Origin: Hydractinia symbiolongicarpus
Taxonomy: Eukaryota > Cnidaria > Hydrozoa > Anthoathecata > Hydractiniidae
Direction: 5' to 3'
Assembly (NCBI RefSeq): GCF_029227915.1
Contig: NC_079887.1
Span: 248,001-312,000, forward strand
Length of the DNA: 64,000 nt
The notes beneath the pieces are model-generated. The model saw only the letters and a program-made list of their open reading frames with translations, made no database searches and was not told the origin of the DNA. The position numbers and the translations under genes were made by a program. The stretch's first letter is position 1; each line of letters starts with the position of its first letter. Positions 49,110 through 61,753 of the stretch are shown here, in pieces.

Positions 49110-51583
49110 TCATTTTTGATGAGACGCTGAATAAAAGAAGTTTAATCGCCGGCAAACGAAATCCCGCGTTTTCCCGTAAATCCGGGGCTTGGCCCGCATA
49201 GTCGAATGTATACAAAGAAAGTACCCAGGGAGTAAACTCATTTTCCGAACGATTTTTAAAATTTTTTTTTCACCACTAAAACGCATGAGACTTGTAGTTT
49301 TCAAAAATGTTTTCATTTTTGATGAGACGCTGAATAAAAGCAGTTTAATCGCCGGCAAACGAAATCCCGCGTTTTCCCGTAAATCCGGGGCTTGGCCCGT
49401 ATAGTCGAATGTATACAAAGAAAGTACCCAGGGAGTAAACTCATTTCCCGAACGATTTTTTTACTTTTTTTTTTCACCACTAAAACGCATGAGACTTTTC
49501 AAAAATGTTTTCATTTTTGATGAGACGCTTAATGAAAGAGGTTTTGTCGCCGGAAAACGAAAACCCGCGATTTCCCGTAAACCCCGGGCTTGGCCCGTAT
49601 AGTAGAATGTATACAAAGAAAGTACCCTGTGAGTAAACTCATTTCCAGAACGATTTTTTTAAATTATTTTTTCACCACTAAAACGCATAAGGCTTGTAGT
49701 TTTTAAAAATGTTTTCATTTTTGATGAGACGCTGAATAAAAGAAGTTTAATCGCCGGCAAACGAAAACCCGCGATTTCCCGTAAATCCCAGCTTGGCCCG
49801 TATAGTCAAAAGTATACAAAGAAAGTACCCAGGGAGTAAACTCATTTCCCGAACGATTTTTTAAATTATTTTTTCACCACTAAAACGCATGACACTTGTA
49901 GTTTTCAAAAATGTTTTCATTTTTGATGAGACGCTGAATAAAAGAAGTTTAATCGCCGGCAAACGAAAACCCGCGATTTCCCGTAAATCCCGGGCTTGGC
50001 CCGTATAGTTAAAAGTATACAAAGAAAGTACCCAGGGAGTAAACTCATTTCCCGAACGATTTTTTAAATTACTTTTTCACCACTAAAACGCATGAGACTT
50101 GTAGTTTTTAAAAATGTTTTCATTTTTGATGAGACGCTGAATAAAAGAAGTTTAATCGCCGGCAAACGAAAAATTGTAGATTTCCCTAAATCCCAGACTC
50201 GGCCCGTATAGTCAAAAGTATACAAACAAAGTTCCCAGGGAGTAAACTCATTTTCCGAACGATTTTTTAAATTATTTTTTCACCACTAAAACGCATGAGA
50301 CTTGTGATTTTAAAAATGTTTTCATTTTTGATGAGACGCTGAATAAAAGCAGTTTAATCGCCGGCAAACGAAAACCCGCGATTTCCCGTAAATCCCGGGA
50401 TTGGCACGTATAGTCGAATGTATACAAAGAAAGTGCCCTGTGAGTAAACTCCTTTCCAGAACGATTTTTTAAATTATTTTTTCACCACTCAAACGCATAA
50501 GACTTGTAGTTTTTAAAAATGTTTTCATTCTTGATGAGACGCTGAATAAAAGAAGTTTAATCGCCGGCAAACGAAAACCCGCGATTTCCCGTAAATCCCG
50601 GCTTGGCCCGTATAGTCAAAAGTATACAAAGAAAGTACCCAGGGAGTAAACTCATTTCCCGAACGATTTTTTAAATTATTTTTTCACCACTAAAACGCAT
50701 GAGACTTGTAGTTTTCAAAAATGTTTTTATTTTTGATGAGACGCTGAATAAAAGCAGTTTAATCGCCGGCAAACGAAAACCTGCGATTTCCCTAAATCCC
50801 AGACTCGGCCCGTATAGTCAAAAGTATACAAAGAAAGTACCCAGGGAGTAAACTCATTTCCCGAACGATTTTTAAAATTTTTTTTTCACCACTAAAACGC
50901 GTGAGACTTGTAGTTTTCAAAAATGTTTTCATTTTTGATGAGACGCTTAATGAAAGAGGTTTAATCGCCGGAAAACGAAAACCCGCGATATCCCGTAAAT
51001 CCCGGGCTTGGCCTGTATAGTCGAATGTATACAAAGAAGGTACCCTGTGAGTAAACTAATTTCAAGAACGATTTTTTAAATTATTTTTTCACCACTAAAA
51101 CGCATAAAACTTGTAGTTTTTAAAAATGTTGTCATTTTTGATGAGACGCTGAATAAAAGAAGTTTAATCGCCGGCAAACGAAAACCCGCGATTTCCCGTA
51201 AATCCCGGCTTGGCCCGTATAGTCAAAAGTATACAAAGAAAGTACCCAGGGAGTAAACTCATTTCCCGAACGATTTTTTAAATTATTTTTTCACCACTAA
51301 ACGCATAAGACTTGTAGTTTTCAAAAATGTTTTTATTTTTGATGAGACGCTGAATAAAAGCAGTTTAATCGCCGGCAAACGAAAACCTGCGATTTCCCTA
51401 AATCCCAGACTCGGCCCGTATAGTCAAAAGTATACAAAGAAAGTACCCAGGGAGTAAACTCATTTCCAGAACGATTTTTTAAATTATTTTTTCACCACTA
51501 AAACGCATAAGACTTGTAGTTTTTAAAAATGTTTTCATTTTTGATGAGACGCTGAATAAAAGAAGTTTAATTGCCGGCAAACG
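49110..51583 (-). repeat. Block C': inverted copy of block C
   Basis: The reverse complement of 37960-40433. Differences I noticed are few: a 1-bp shorter CTTGTGATTTTAAAAATG near 50303, the ordinary ATGCGTTTTAG facing ATGCAATTTAG, and CCCTGGG facing TCCTGGG. The 6-bp deletion (GAGACTTTTCAAAAATG near 49492), AATTGTAGATTT (near 50172) and AAATGTTGTCATTT (near 51125) are all shared. Confidence 0.92.
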
Positions 51584-52639
51584 AAAACCCGCGATTTCCC
51601 GTAAATCCCGGGCTTGGCCCGTATAGTCAAAAGTATTTAAAGAAAGTACCCAGGGAGTAAACTCATTTCCCGAACGATTTTTTATATTATTTTTTTACCA
51701 CTAAACGCATGAGACTTGTAGTTTTCAAAAATATTTTCATATTTGATGGGACGCTGAATAAAAGAAGTTTAATCGCCGGCAAACGAAAATCCCGCGATTT
51801 CCCGTAAATCCCGGACTCGGCCCGTATAATCAAAAGTATACAAAGAAAGTACCCAGGGAGTAAACTCATTTCCCGAACGATTTTTTAAAATTTTTTTTTC
51901 ACCACTAAAACGCATGAGACTTGTAGTTTTCAAAAATGTTTTCATTTTTGATGAGACGCTGAATAAAAGAAGTTTAATCGCCGGCAAACGAAAACCCGCA
52001 ATTTCCCGTAAATCCCGGCTTGGCCCGTATAGTCAAAAGTATGCAAAGAAAGTACCCAGGGAGTAAACTCATTTCCCGAACGATTTTTTAAATTATTTCT
52101 TCACCACTAAACGCATAAGACTTGTAGTTTTCAAAAATGTTTTCGTTTTTGATGAGACGCTGAATAAAAGCAGTTTAATCGCCGGCAAACGAAAATCCGC
52201 GATTTCCCGTAAATCCCGGACTCGGCCCGTATAGTCAAAAGTATACAAAGAAAGTACCCAGGGAGTAAACTCATTTCCCGAACGATTTTTTAAATTATTT
52301 TTTCACCACTAAAACGCATGAGACTTGTAGTTTTCAAAAATGTTTTCATTTTTGATGAGACGCTTAATGAAAGAGGTTTAATCGCCGGCAAACGAATTCC
52401 CGCGTTTTCCCGTAAATCCGGGGCTTGGCCCGTATAGTCGAATGTATACAAAGAAAGTACCCAGGGAGTAAACTCATTTCCCGAACGATTTTTTAAGTTT
52501 TTTTTCAGCACTAAAACGCATGAGACTTGTAGTTTTCAAAAATATTTTCATTTTTGATGAGACGCTTAATGAAAGAGGTTTAATCGCCGGAAAACGAAAA
52601 CCCGCGATTTCCCGTAAATTCGGGGCTTGGCCCGTATAG
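51584..52639 (-). repeat. Mixed monomers beyond C'
   Basis: About five monomers. The first contains GTATTTAAAG (51633) in place of GTATACAAAG, a marker found only in the right arm, six times between 51.6 and 63.4 kb. CTTAATGAAAGAGG monomers (the minus-strand CATTAAG variant) become frequent again. Confidence 0.7.
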
Positions 52640-53490
52640 TCAAAAGTATACAAAGAAAGTACCCAGGGAGTAAACTCATTTCCCGAACGATTTTTTAAAT
52701 TATTTTTTCACCACTAAAACGCGTGAGACTTGTAGTTTTCAAAAATATTTTCATTTTTGATGAGACGCTGAATAAAAGCAGTTTAATCGCCGGCAAACGA
52801 AAACCTGCGATTTCCCTAAATCCCAGACTCGGCCCGTATAGTCAAAAGTATACAAAGAAAGTACCCAGGAAGTAAACTCATTTCCCGAACGATTTTTTAA
52901 ATTTTTTTTTCACCACTAAAACGCATGAGACTTGTAGTTTTCAAAAATGTTTTCATTTTTGATGAGACGCTTAATGAAAGAGGTTTAATCGCCGGAAAAC
53001 GAAAACCCGCGATTTCCCGTAAATCCCGGGCTTGGCCCGTATAGTCGAATGTATACAAAGAAAGTACCCTGTCAGTAAACTCATTTCCAGAACGATTTTT
53101 TAAATTATTTTTTTACCACTAAAACGCATAAGACTTGTAGTTTCTAAAAATGTTTTCATTTTTGATGAGACGCTGAATAAAAGAAGTTTAATCGCCGGCA
53201 AACGAAAACCCGCGATTTCCCGTAAATCCCGGCTTGGCCCGTATAGTCAAAAGTATACAAAGAAAGTACCCAGGGAGTAAACTCATTTCCCGAACGATTT
53301 TTTAAATTATTTTTTCACCACTAAACGCATAAGACTTGTAGTTTTCAAAAATGTTTTCATTTTTGATGAGACGCTGAATAAAAGCAGTTTAATCGCCGGC
53401 AAACAAAAATCCGCGATTTCCCGTAAATCCCGGAGTCGGCCCGTATAGTCAAAAGTATACAAAGAAAGTACCCAGGGAGTAAACTCATTT
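52640..53490 (-). repeat. Four-monomer segment, copy 1 (offset 2629 bp)
   Basis: Repeated at 55269-56119. Markers: CCCAGGAAGTAAAC, CCTGTCAGTAAAC, TAGTTTCTAAAAATG (53141 and 55770) and CGGAGTCGGCC (53431 and 56060). The match ends where GATTTCTTAAATT faces GATTTTTAAAATT. Confidence 0.82.
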
Positions 53491-53596
53491 CCCGAACGAT
53501 TTCTTAAATTATTTTTTCACCACTAAAACGCACGAGACTTGTAGTTTTCAAAAATGTTTTCATTTTTGATGAGACGCTGAATAAAAGAAGTTTAAT

Positions 53597-54508
53597 CGCC
53601 GGAAAACGAAAACCCGCGATTTCCCGTAAATCCTGGGCTTGGCCCGTATAGTCGAATGTATACAAAGAAAGTACCCTGTGAGTAAACTCATTTCCATTAC
53701 GATTTTTTAAATTATTTTTTCACCACTAAAACGCATAAGACTTGTAGTTTTTAAAAATGCTTTCATTTTTGATGAGACGCTGAATAAAAGAAGTTTAATC
53801 GCCGGCAAACGAAAACCCGCGATTTCCCGTAAATCCCGGCTTGGCCCGTATAGTCAAAAGTATACAAAGAAAGTACCCAGGGAGTAAACTCATTTCACGA
53901 ACGATTTTTTAAATTATTTTTTCACCACTAAACGCATAAGACTTGTAGTTTTCAAAAATGTTTTTATTTTTGATGAGACGCTGAATAAAAGCAGTTTAAT
54001 CGCCGGCAAACGAAAACCTGCGATTTCCCTAAATCCCAGACTCAGCCCGTATAGTCAAAAGTATACAAAGAAAGTACCCAGGGAGTAAACTCATTTCCAG
54101 AACGATTTTTTAAATTATTTTTTCACCACTAAAACGCATAAGACTTGTAGTTTTTAAAAATGTTTTCATTTTTGATGAGACGCTGAATAAAAGAAGTTTA
54201 ATCGCCGGCAAACGAAAACCCGCGATTTCCCGTAAATCCCGGGCTTGGCCCGTATAGTCAAAAGTATTTAAAGAAAGTACCCAGGGAGTAAACTCATTTC
54301 CCGAACGATTTTTTATATTATTTTTTCACCACTAAACGCATGAGACTTGTAGTTTTTAAAAATATATTCATATTTGATGGGACGCTGAATAAAAGAAGTT
54401 AATCGCCGGCAAACGAAAATCCGCGATTTCCCGTAAATCCCGGACTCGGCCCGTATAGTCAAAAGTATACAAAGAAAGTACCCAGGGAGTAAACTCATTT
54501 CCCGAACG
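53597..54508 (-). repeat. 4.5-monomer segment, copy 1 (offset 4249 bp)
   Basis: Repeated at 57846-58757. Markers: TCCTGGGCTTGG (53631 and 57880), AAATGCTTTCATTT, CCAGACTCAGCCCG (54041 and 58290 for CTCAGCCC) and GTATTTAAAG (54264 and 58513). The copies differ at several points (ATATATTCATATTT here, ATATTTTCATATTT there). Confidence 0.78.
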
Positions 54509-55268
54509 ATTTCTTAAATTATTTTTTCACCACTAAAACGCACGAGACTTGTAGTTTTCAAAAATGTTTTCATTTTTGATGAGACGCTGAATAAAAGAAG
54601 TTTAATCGCCGGAAAACGAAATCCCGCGTTTTCCCGTAAATCCGGGGCTTGGCCCGTATAGTCGAATGTGTACAAAGAAAGTACCCTGTGGGTAAACTCA
54701 TTTCCATTACGATTTTTTAAATTATTTTTTCACCACTAAAACGCATAAGACTTGTAGTTTTTAAAAATGTTTTCATTTTTGATGAGACGCTGAATAAAAG
54801 AAGTTTAATCGCCGGCAAACGAAAACCCGCGATTTCCCGTAAATCCCGGCTTGGCCCGTATAGTCAAAAGTATACAAAGAAAGTACCCAGGGAGTAAACT
54901 CATTTCCCGAACGATTTTTTAAATTATTTTTTCACCACTAAAACGCGTGAGACTTGTAGTTTTCAAAAATGTTTTCATTTTTGATGAGACGCTGAATAAA
55001 AGGAGTTTAATCGCCGGAAAACGAAATCCCGCGTTTTCCCGTAAATCCGGGGCTTGGCCCGTATAGTCGAATGTGTACAAAGAAAGTACCCTGTGAGTAA
55101 ACTCATTTCCATTACGATTTTTTAAATTATTTTTTCACCACTAAAACGCATAAGACTTGTAGTTTTTAAAAATGTTTTCATTTTTGATGAGACGCTGAAT
55201 AAAAGAAGTTTAATCGCCGGCAAACGGAAACCCGCGATTTCCCGTAAATCCCGGCTTGGCCCGTATAG
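54509..55268 (-). repeat. Mixed monomers with the CATTTCCATTACG variant
   Basis: Nearly four monomers, two pairs of similar order (AATCCGGGGCTTGG with GAATGTGTACAAAG, then CCATTACG, then CCCGGCTTGG), about 404 bp apart, so a local dimer repeat. No other feature. Confidence 0.65.
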
Positions 55269-56119
55269 TCAAAAGTATACAAAGAAAGTACCCAGGGAGT
55301 AAACTCATTTCCCGAACGATTTTTTAAATTATTTTTTCACCACTAAAACGCGTGAGACTTGTAGTTTTCAAAAATATTTTCATTTTTGATGAGACGCTGA
55401 ATAAAAGCAGTTTAATCGCCGGCAAACAAAAACCTGCGATTTCCCTAAATCCCAGACTCGGCCCGTATAGTCAAAAGTATACAAAGAAAGTACCCAGGAA
55501 GTAAACTCATTTCCCGAACGATTTTTTAAATTTTTTTTTCACCACTAAAACGCATGAGACTTGTAGTTTTCAAAAATGTTTTCATTTTTGATGAGACGCT
55601 TAATGAAAGAGGTTTAATCGCCGGAAAACGAAAACCCGCGATTTCCCGTAAATCCCGGGCTTGGCCCGTATAGTCGAATGTATACAAAGAAAGTACCCTG
55701 TCAGTAAACTCATTTCCAGAACGATTTTTTAAATTATTTTTTTACCACTAAAACGCATAAGACTTGTAGTTTCTAAAAATGTTTTCATTTTTGATGAGAC
55801 GCTGAATAAAAGAAGTTTAATCGCCGGCAAACGAAAACCCGCGATTTCCCGTAAATCCCGGCTTGGCCCGTATAGTCAAAAGTATACAAAGAAAGTACCC
55901 AGGGAGTAAACTCACTTCCCGAACGATTTTTTAAATTATTTTTTCACCACTAAACGCATAAGACTTGTAGTTTTCAAAAATGTTTTCATTTTTGATGAGA
56001 CGCTGAATAAAAGCAGTTTAATCGCCGGCAAACAAAAATCCGCGATTTCCCGTAAATCCCGGAGTCGGCCCGTATAGTCAAAAGTATACAAAGAAAGTAC
56101 CCAGGGAGTAAACTCATTT
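55269..56119 (-). repeat. Four-monomer segment, copy 2 (offset 2629 bp)
   Basis: Copy of 52640-53490. It differs by AACAAAAACCTGCG (for AACGAAAACCTGCG) and CTCACTTCCC near 55910. Confidence 0.82.
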
Positions 56120-57845
56120 CCCGAACGATTTTTAAAATTATTTTTTCACCACTAAAACGCATGAGACTTGTAGTTTTCAAAAATGTTTTCATTTTTGATG
56201 AGACGTTTAATGAAAGAGGTTTAATCGCCGGCAAACGAATTCCCGCGTTTTCCCGTAAATCCGGGGCTTGGCTTGTGTAGTCGAATGTATACAAAGAAAG
56301 TACCCTGTGAGTAAACTCATTTCCATTACGATTTTTTAAATTATTTTTTCACCACTAAAACGCATAAGACTTGTAGTTTTTAAAAATGTTTTCATTTTTG
56401 ATGAGACGCTGAATAAAAGAAGTTTAATCGCCGGCAAACGAAAACCCGCGATTTCCCGTAAATCCCGGCTTGGCCCGTATAGTCAAAAGTATACAAAGAA
56501 AGTACCCAGGGAGTAAACTCATTTCCCGAACGATTTTTTAAATTTTTTTTTCACCACTAAAACGCATGAGACTTGTAGTTTTCAAAAATGTTTTCATTTT
56601 TGATGAGACGCTTAATGAAAGAGGTTTAATTGCCGGAAAACGAAAACCCGCAATTTCCCGTAAATCCCGGGCTTGGCCCGTATAGTCGAATGTATACAAA
56701 GAAAGTACCCTGTGAGTAAACTCATTTCCAGAACGATTTTTTAAATTATTTTTTCACTACTAAAACGCATAAGACTTGTAGTTTTTAAAAATGTTTTCAT
56801 TTTTGATGAGACGCTGAATAAAAGAAGTTTAATCGCCGGCAAACGAAAACCCGCGATTTCCCGTAAATCCCGGCTTGGCCCGTATAGTCAAAAGTATACA
56901 AAGAAAGTACCCAGGGAGTAAACTCATTTCCCGAACGATTTTTTAAATTATTTCTTCACCACTAAACGCATAAGACTTGTAGTTTTCAAAAATGTTTTCA
57001 TTTTTGATGAGACGCTGAATAAAAGCAGTTTAATCGCCGGCAAACAAAAATCCGCGATTTCCCGTAGATCCCGGACTCGGCCCGCATAGTCAAAAGTATA
57101 CAAAGAAAGTACCCAGGGAGTAAACTCATTTCCCGAACGATTTTTTAAATTATTTTTTCACCACTAAAACGCATGAGACTTGTAGTTTTCAAAAATGTTT
57201 TCATTTTTGATGAGACGCTTAATGAAAGAGGTTTAATCGCCGGCAAACAAAAATCCGCGATTTCCCGTAAATCCCGGACTCGGCCCGTATAGTCAAAAGT
57301 ATACAAAGAAAGTACCCAGGGAGTAAACTCATTTCCCGAACGATTTTTTAAATTATTTTTTCACCACTAAAACGCATGAGACTTGTATTTTCAAAAATGC
57401 TTTCATTTTTGATGAGACGCTTAATAAAAGAGGTTTATTCGCCGGCAAACGAATTCCCGCGTTTTCCCGTAAATTCGGGGCTTGGCCCGTATAGTCGAAT
57501 GTATACAAAGAAAGTACACAGGGAGTAAACTCATTTCCCGAACGATTTTTTAAATTATTTTTTCACCACTAAAACGCATAAGACTTGTAGTTTTTAAAAA
57601 TGTTTTCATTTTTGATGAGACGCTGAATAAAAGAAGTTTAATCGCCGGAAAACGAAATCCCGCGTTTTCCCGTAAATCCGGGGCTTGGCCCGTATAGTCG
57701 AATGTGTACAAAGAAAGTACCCTGTGAGTAAACTCATTTCCATTACGATTTTTTAAATTATTTTTTCACCACTAAAACGCATGAGACTTGTAGTTTTCAA
57801 AAATATTTTCATTTTTGATGAGACGCTTAATGAAAGAGGTTTAAT
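56120..57845 (-). repeat. Mixed monomers rich in the CATTAAG variant
   Basis: Eight to nine monomers, several with CTTAATGAAAGAGG. The part to about 56400 recurs at offset 2631 near 58750-59030 (AGACGTTTAATG at 56201 and 58832, and GGCTTGTGTAG). The last few monomers include a copy with a 1-bp loss in CTTGTATTTTCAAAAATGC near 57385. Confidence 0.68.
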
Positions 57846-58757
57846 CGCCGGAAAACGAAAACCCGCGATTTCCCGTAAATCCTGGGCTTGGCCCGTATAG
57901 TCGAATGTATACAAAGAAAGTACCCTGTGAGTAAACTCATTTCCATTACGATTTTTTAAATTATTTTTTCACCACTAAAACGCATAAGACTTGTAGTTCT
58001 TAAAAATGCTTTCATTTTTGATGAGACGCTGAATAAAAGAAGTTTAATCGCCGGCAAACGAAAACCCGCGATTTCCCGTAAATCCCGGCTTGGCCCGTAT
58101 AGTCAAAAGTATACAAAGAAAGTACCCAGGGAGTAAACTCATTTCCCGAACGATTTTTTAAATTATTTTTTCACCACTAAACGCATAAGACTTGTAGTTT
58201 TCAAAAATGTTTTTATTTTTGATGAGACGCTGAATAAAAGCAGTTTAATCGCCGGCAAACGAAAACCTTCGATTTCCCTAAATCCCAGACTCAGCCCGTA
58301 TAGTCAAAAGTATACAAAGAAAGTACCCAGGGAGTAAACTCATTTCCAGAACGATTTTTTAAATTATTTTTTCACCACTAAAACGCATAAGACTTGTAGT
58401 TTTTAAAAATTTTTTCATTTTTGATGAGACGCTGAATAAAAGAAGTTTAATCGCCCGCAAACGAAAACCCGCGATTTCCCGTAAATCCCGGGCTTGGCCC
58501 GTATAGTCAAAAGTATTTAAAGAAAGTACCCAGGGAGTAAACTCATTTCCCGAACGATTTTTTATATTATTTTTTTACCACTAAACGCATGAGACTTGTA
58601 GTTTTTAAAAATATTTTCATATTTGATGGGACGCTGAATAAAAGAAGTTTAATCGCCGGCAAACGAAAATCCGCGATTTCCCGTAAATCCCGGACTCGGC
58701 CCGTATAGTCAAAAGTATACAAAGAAAGTACCCAGGGAGTAAACTCATTTCCCGAAC
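57846..58757 (-). repeat. 4.5-monomer segment, copy 2 (offset 4249 bp)
   Basis: Copy of 53597-54508, with private changes AAAACCTTCGATTT (near 58265) and CGCCCGCAAACG (near 58452). Confidence 0.78.
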
Positions 58758-59329
58758 GATTTTTAAAATTATTTTTTCACCACTAAAACGCATGAGACTT
58801 GTAGTTTTCAAAAATGTTTTCATTTTTGATGAGACGTTTAATGAAAGAGGTTTAATCGCCGGCAAACGAATTCCCGCGTTTTCCCGTAAATCCGGGGCTT
58901 GGCTTGTGTAGTCGAATGTATACAAAGAAAGTACCCTGTGAGTAAACTCATTTCCATTACGATTTTTTAAATTATTTTTTCACCACTAAGACGCATAAGA
59001 CTTGTAGTTTTAAAAATGTTTTCATTTTTGATGAGACGCTTAATGAAAGAGGTTTAATCGCCGGAAAACGAAAACCCGCGATTTCCCGTAAATCCCGGGC
59101 TTGGCCCGTATAGTCGAATGTATACAAAGAAAGTACCCTGTGAGTAAACTCATTTCCAGAACGATTTTTTAAATTATTTTTTCACTACTAAAACGCATAA
59201 GACTTGTAGTTTTTAAAAATGTTTTCATTTTTGATGAGACGCTGAATAAAAGAAGTTTAATCGCCGGCAAACGAAAACCCGCGATTTCCCGTAAATCCCG
59301 GCTTGGCCCGTATAGTCAAAAGTATACAA
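58758..59329 (-). repeat. Mixed monomers before the 6-mer units
   Basis: Just under three monomers: AGACGTTTAATG with GGCTTGTGTAG, CATTACG with CACTAAGACGC, and a CTTAATGAAAGAGG copy. The first part repeats 56120-56400. Confidence 0.65.
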
Positions 59330-60541
59330 AGAAAGTACCCAGGGAGTAAACTCATTTCCCGAACGATTTTTTAAATTATTTCTTCACCACTAAACGCATA
59401 AGACTTGTAGTTTTCAAAAATGTTTTCATTTTTGATGAGACGCTGAATAAAAGCAGTTTAATCGCCGGCAAACGAAAACCTGCGATTTCCCTAAATCCCA
59501 GACTCGGCCCGTATAGTCAAAAGTGTACAAAGAAAGTACCCAGGGAGTAAACTCATTTCCCGAACGATTTTTAAAATTATTTTTTCACCACTAAAACGCA
59601 TGAGACTTGTAGTTTTTAAAAATGTTTTCATTTTTGATGAGACGCTGAATAAAAGAAGTTTAATCGCCGGCAAACGAAAACCCGCGATTTCCCGTAAATC
59701 CCGGGCTTGGCCCGTATAGTCAAAAGTATTTAAAGAAAGTACCCAGGGAGTAAACTCATTTCCCGAACGATTTTTTATATTATTTTTTACCACTAAACGC
59801 ATGAGACTTGTAGTTTTCAAAAATATTTTCATATTTGATGGGACGCTGAATAAAAGAAGTTTAATCGCCGGCAAACGAAAATCCGCGATTTCCCGTAAAT
59901 CCCGGACTCGGCCCGTATAGTCAAAAGTATACAAAGAAAGTACCCAGGGAGTAAACTCATTTCCCAAACGATTTCTTAAATTATCTTTTCACCACTAAAA
60001 CGCATGAGACTTGTAGTTTTCAAAAATGTTTTCATTTTTGATGAGACGCTGAATAAAAGAAGTTTAATCGCCGGCAAACGAAAACCCGCGATTTCCCGTA
60101 AATCCCGGCTTGGCCCGTATAGTCAAATGTATACAAAGAAAGTACCCAGGGAGTAAACTCAATTCCCGAACGATTTTTTAAATTATTTTTTCACCACTAA
60201 AACGCATGAGACTTGTAGTTTTCAAAAATGTTTTCATTTTTGATGAGACGCCGAATAAAAGCAGTTTAAACGCCGGCAAACGAAAACCCGCGATTTCCCG
60301 TAAATCCCGGCTTGGCCCGTATAGTCAAAAGTATACAAAGAAAGTACCCAGGGAGTAAACTCATTTCCCGAACGATTTTTTAAAATATTTTTTCACCACT
60401 GAAACGCGTGAGACTTGTAGTTTTCAAAAAAGGTTTTCATTTTTGATGAGACGCTGAATAAAAGCAGCTTAATCGCCGGCAAACGAAAACCTGCGATTTC
60501 CCTAAATCCCAGACTCGGCCCGTATAGTCAAAAGTATACAA
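59330..60541 (-). repeat. 6-mer higher-order unit (1212 bp), copy 1
   Basis: Six monomers, tandemly repeated. Markers at offset 1212: AATTATTTCTTCACC (TTTCTT at 59379 and 60591), AAAAGTGTACAAAG (59521 and 60733), GTATTTAAAG (59726 and 60938), ACTCAATTCCCG (AATTCC at 60161 and 61373), GACGCCGAATAAAAG with TTTAAACGCC, and CAAAAAAGGTTTTC. Confidence 0.9.
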
Positions 60542-61753
60542 AGAAAGTACCCAGGGAGTAAACTCATTTCCCGAACGATTTTTTAAATTATTTCTTCACC
60601 ACTAAACGCATAAGACTTGTAGTTTTCAAAAATGTTTTCATTTTTGATGAGACGCTGAATAAAAGCAGTTTAATCGCCGGCAAACGAAAACCTGCGATTT
60701 CCCTAAATCCCAGACTCGGCCCGTATAGTCAAAAGTGTACAAAGAAAGTACCCAGGGAGTAAACTCCTTTCCCGAACGATTTTTAAAATTATTTTTTCAC
60801 CACTAAAACGCATGAGACTTGTAGTTTTTAAAAATGTTTTCATTTTTGATGAGACGCTGAATAAAAGAAGTTTAATCGCCGGCAAACGAAAACCCGCGAT
60901 TTCCCGTAAATCCCGGGCTTGGCCCGTATAGTCAAAAGTATTTAAAGAAAGTACCCAGGGAGTAAACTCATTTCCCGAACGATTTTTTATATTATTTTTT
61001 ACCACTAAACGCATGAGACTTGTAGTTTTCAAAAATATTTTCATATTTGATGGGACGCTGAATAAAAGAAGTTTAATCGCCGGCAAACGAAAATCCGCGA
61101 TTTCCCGTAAATCCCGGACTCGGCCCGTATAGTCAAAAGTATACAAAGAAAGTACCCAGGGAGTAAACTCATTTCCCGAACGATTTCTTAAATTATCTTT
61201 TCACCACTAAAACGCATGAGACTTGTAGTTTTCAAAAATGTTTTCATTTTTGATGAGACGCTGAATAAAAGAAGTTTAATCGCCGGCAAACGAAAACCCG
61301 CGATTTCCCGTAAATCCCGGCTTGGCCCGTATAGTCAAAAGTATACAAAGAAAGTACCCAGGGAGTAAACTCAATTCCCGAACGATTTTTTAAATTATTT
61401 TTTCACCACTAAAACGCATGAGACTTGTAGTTTTCAAAAATGTTTTCATTTTTGATGAGACGCCGAATAAAAGCAGTTTAAACGCCGGCAAACGAAAACC
61501 CGCGATTTCCCGTAAATCCCGGCTTGGCCCGTATAGTCAAAAGTATACAAAGAAAGTACCCAGGGAGTAAACTCATTTCCCGAACGATTTTTTAAAATAT
61601 TTTTTCACCACTGAAACGCGTGAGACTTGTAGTTTTCAAAAAAGGTTTTCATTTTTGATGAGACGCTGAATAAAAGCAGCTTAATCGCCGGCAAACGAAA
61701 ACCTGCGATTTCCCTAAATCCCAGACTCGGCCCGTATAGTCAAAAGTATACAA
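60542..61753 (-). repeat. 6-mer higher-order unit (1212 bp), copy 2
   Basis: Tandem copy of 59330-60541 with very few differences (CTCCTTTCCCG for CTCATTTCCCG near 60765, and AGTCAAAAGTATAC for AGTCAAATGTATAC). The frame spanning 147 codons at 60703-61146 matches the longer frame at 59491-59967 in copy 1. Confidence 0.9.

Noticed and set aside
59491-61146. Longer frames of 158 and 147 codons on the minus strand (59491-59967 and 60703-61146)
   Set aside because: Each is two to three monomers read through because tract-length changes removed the usual stops. Successive monomers are read in shifted frames, so the peptide is not a proper repeat protein. Their similarity comes from the 1212-bp tandem duplication.
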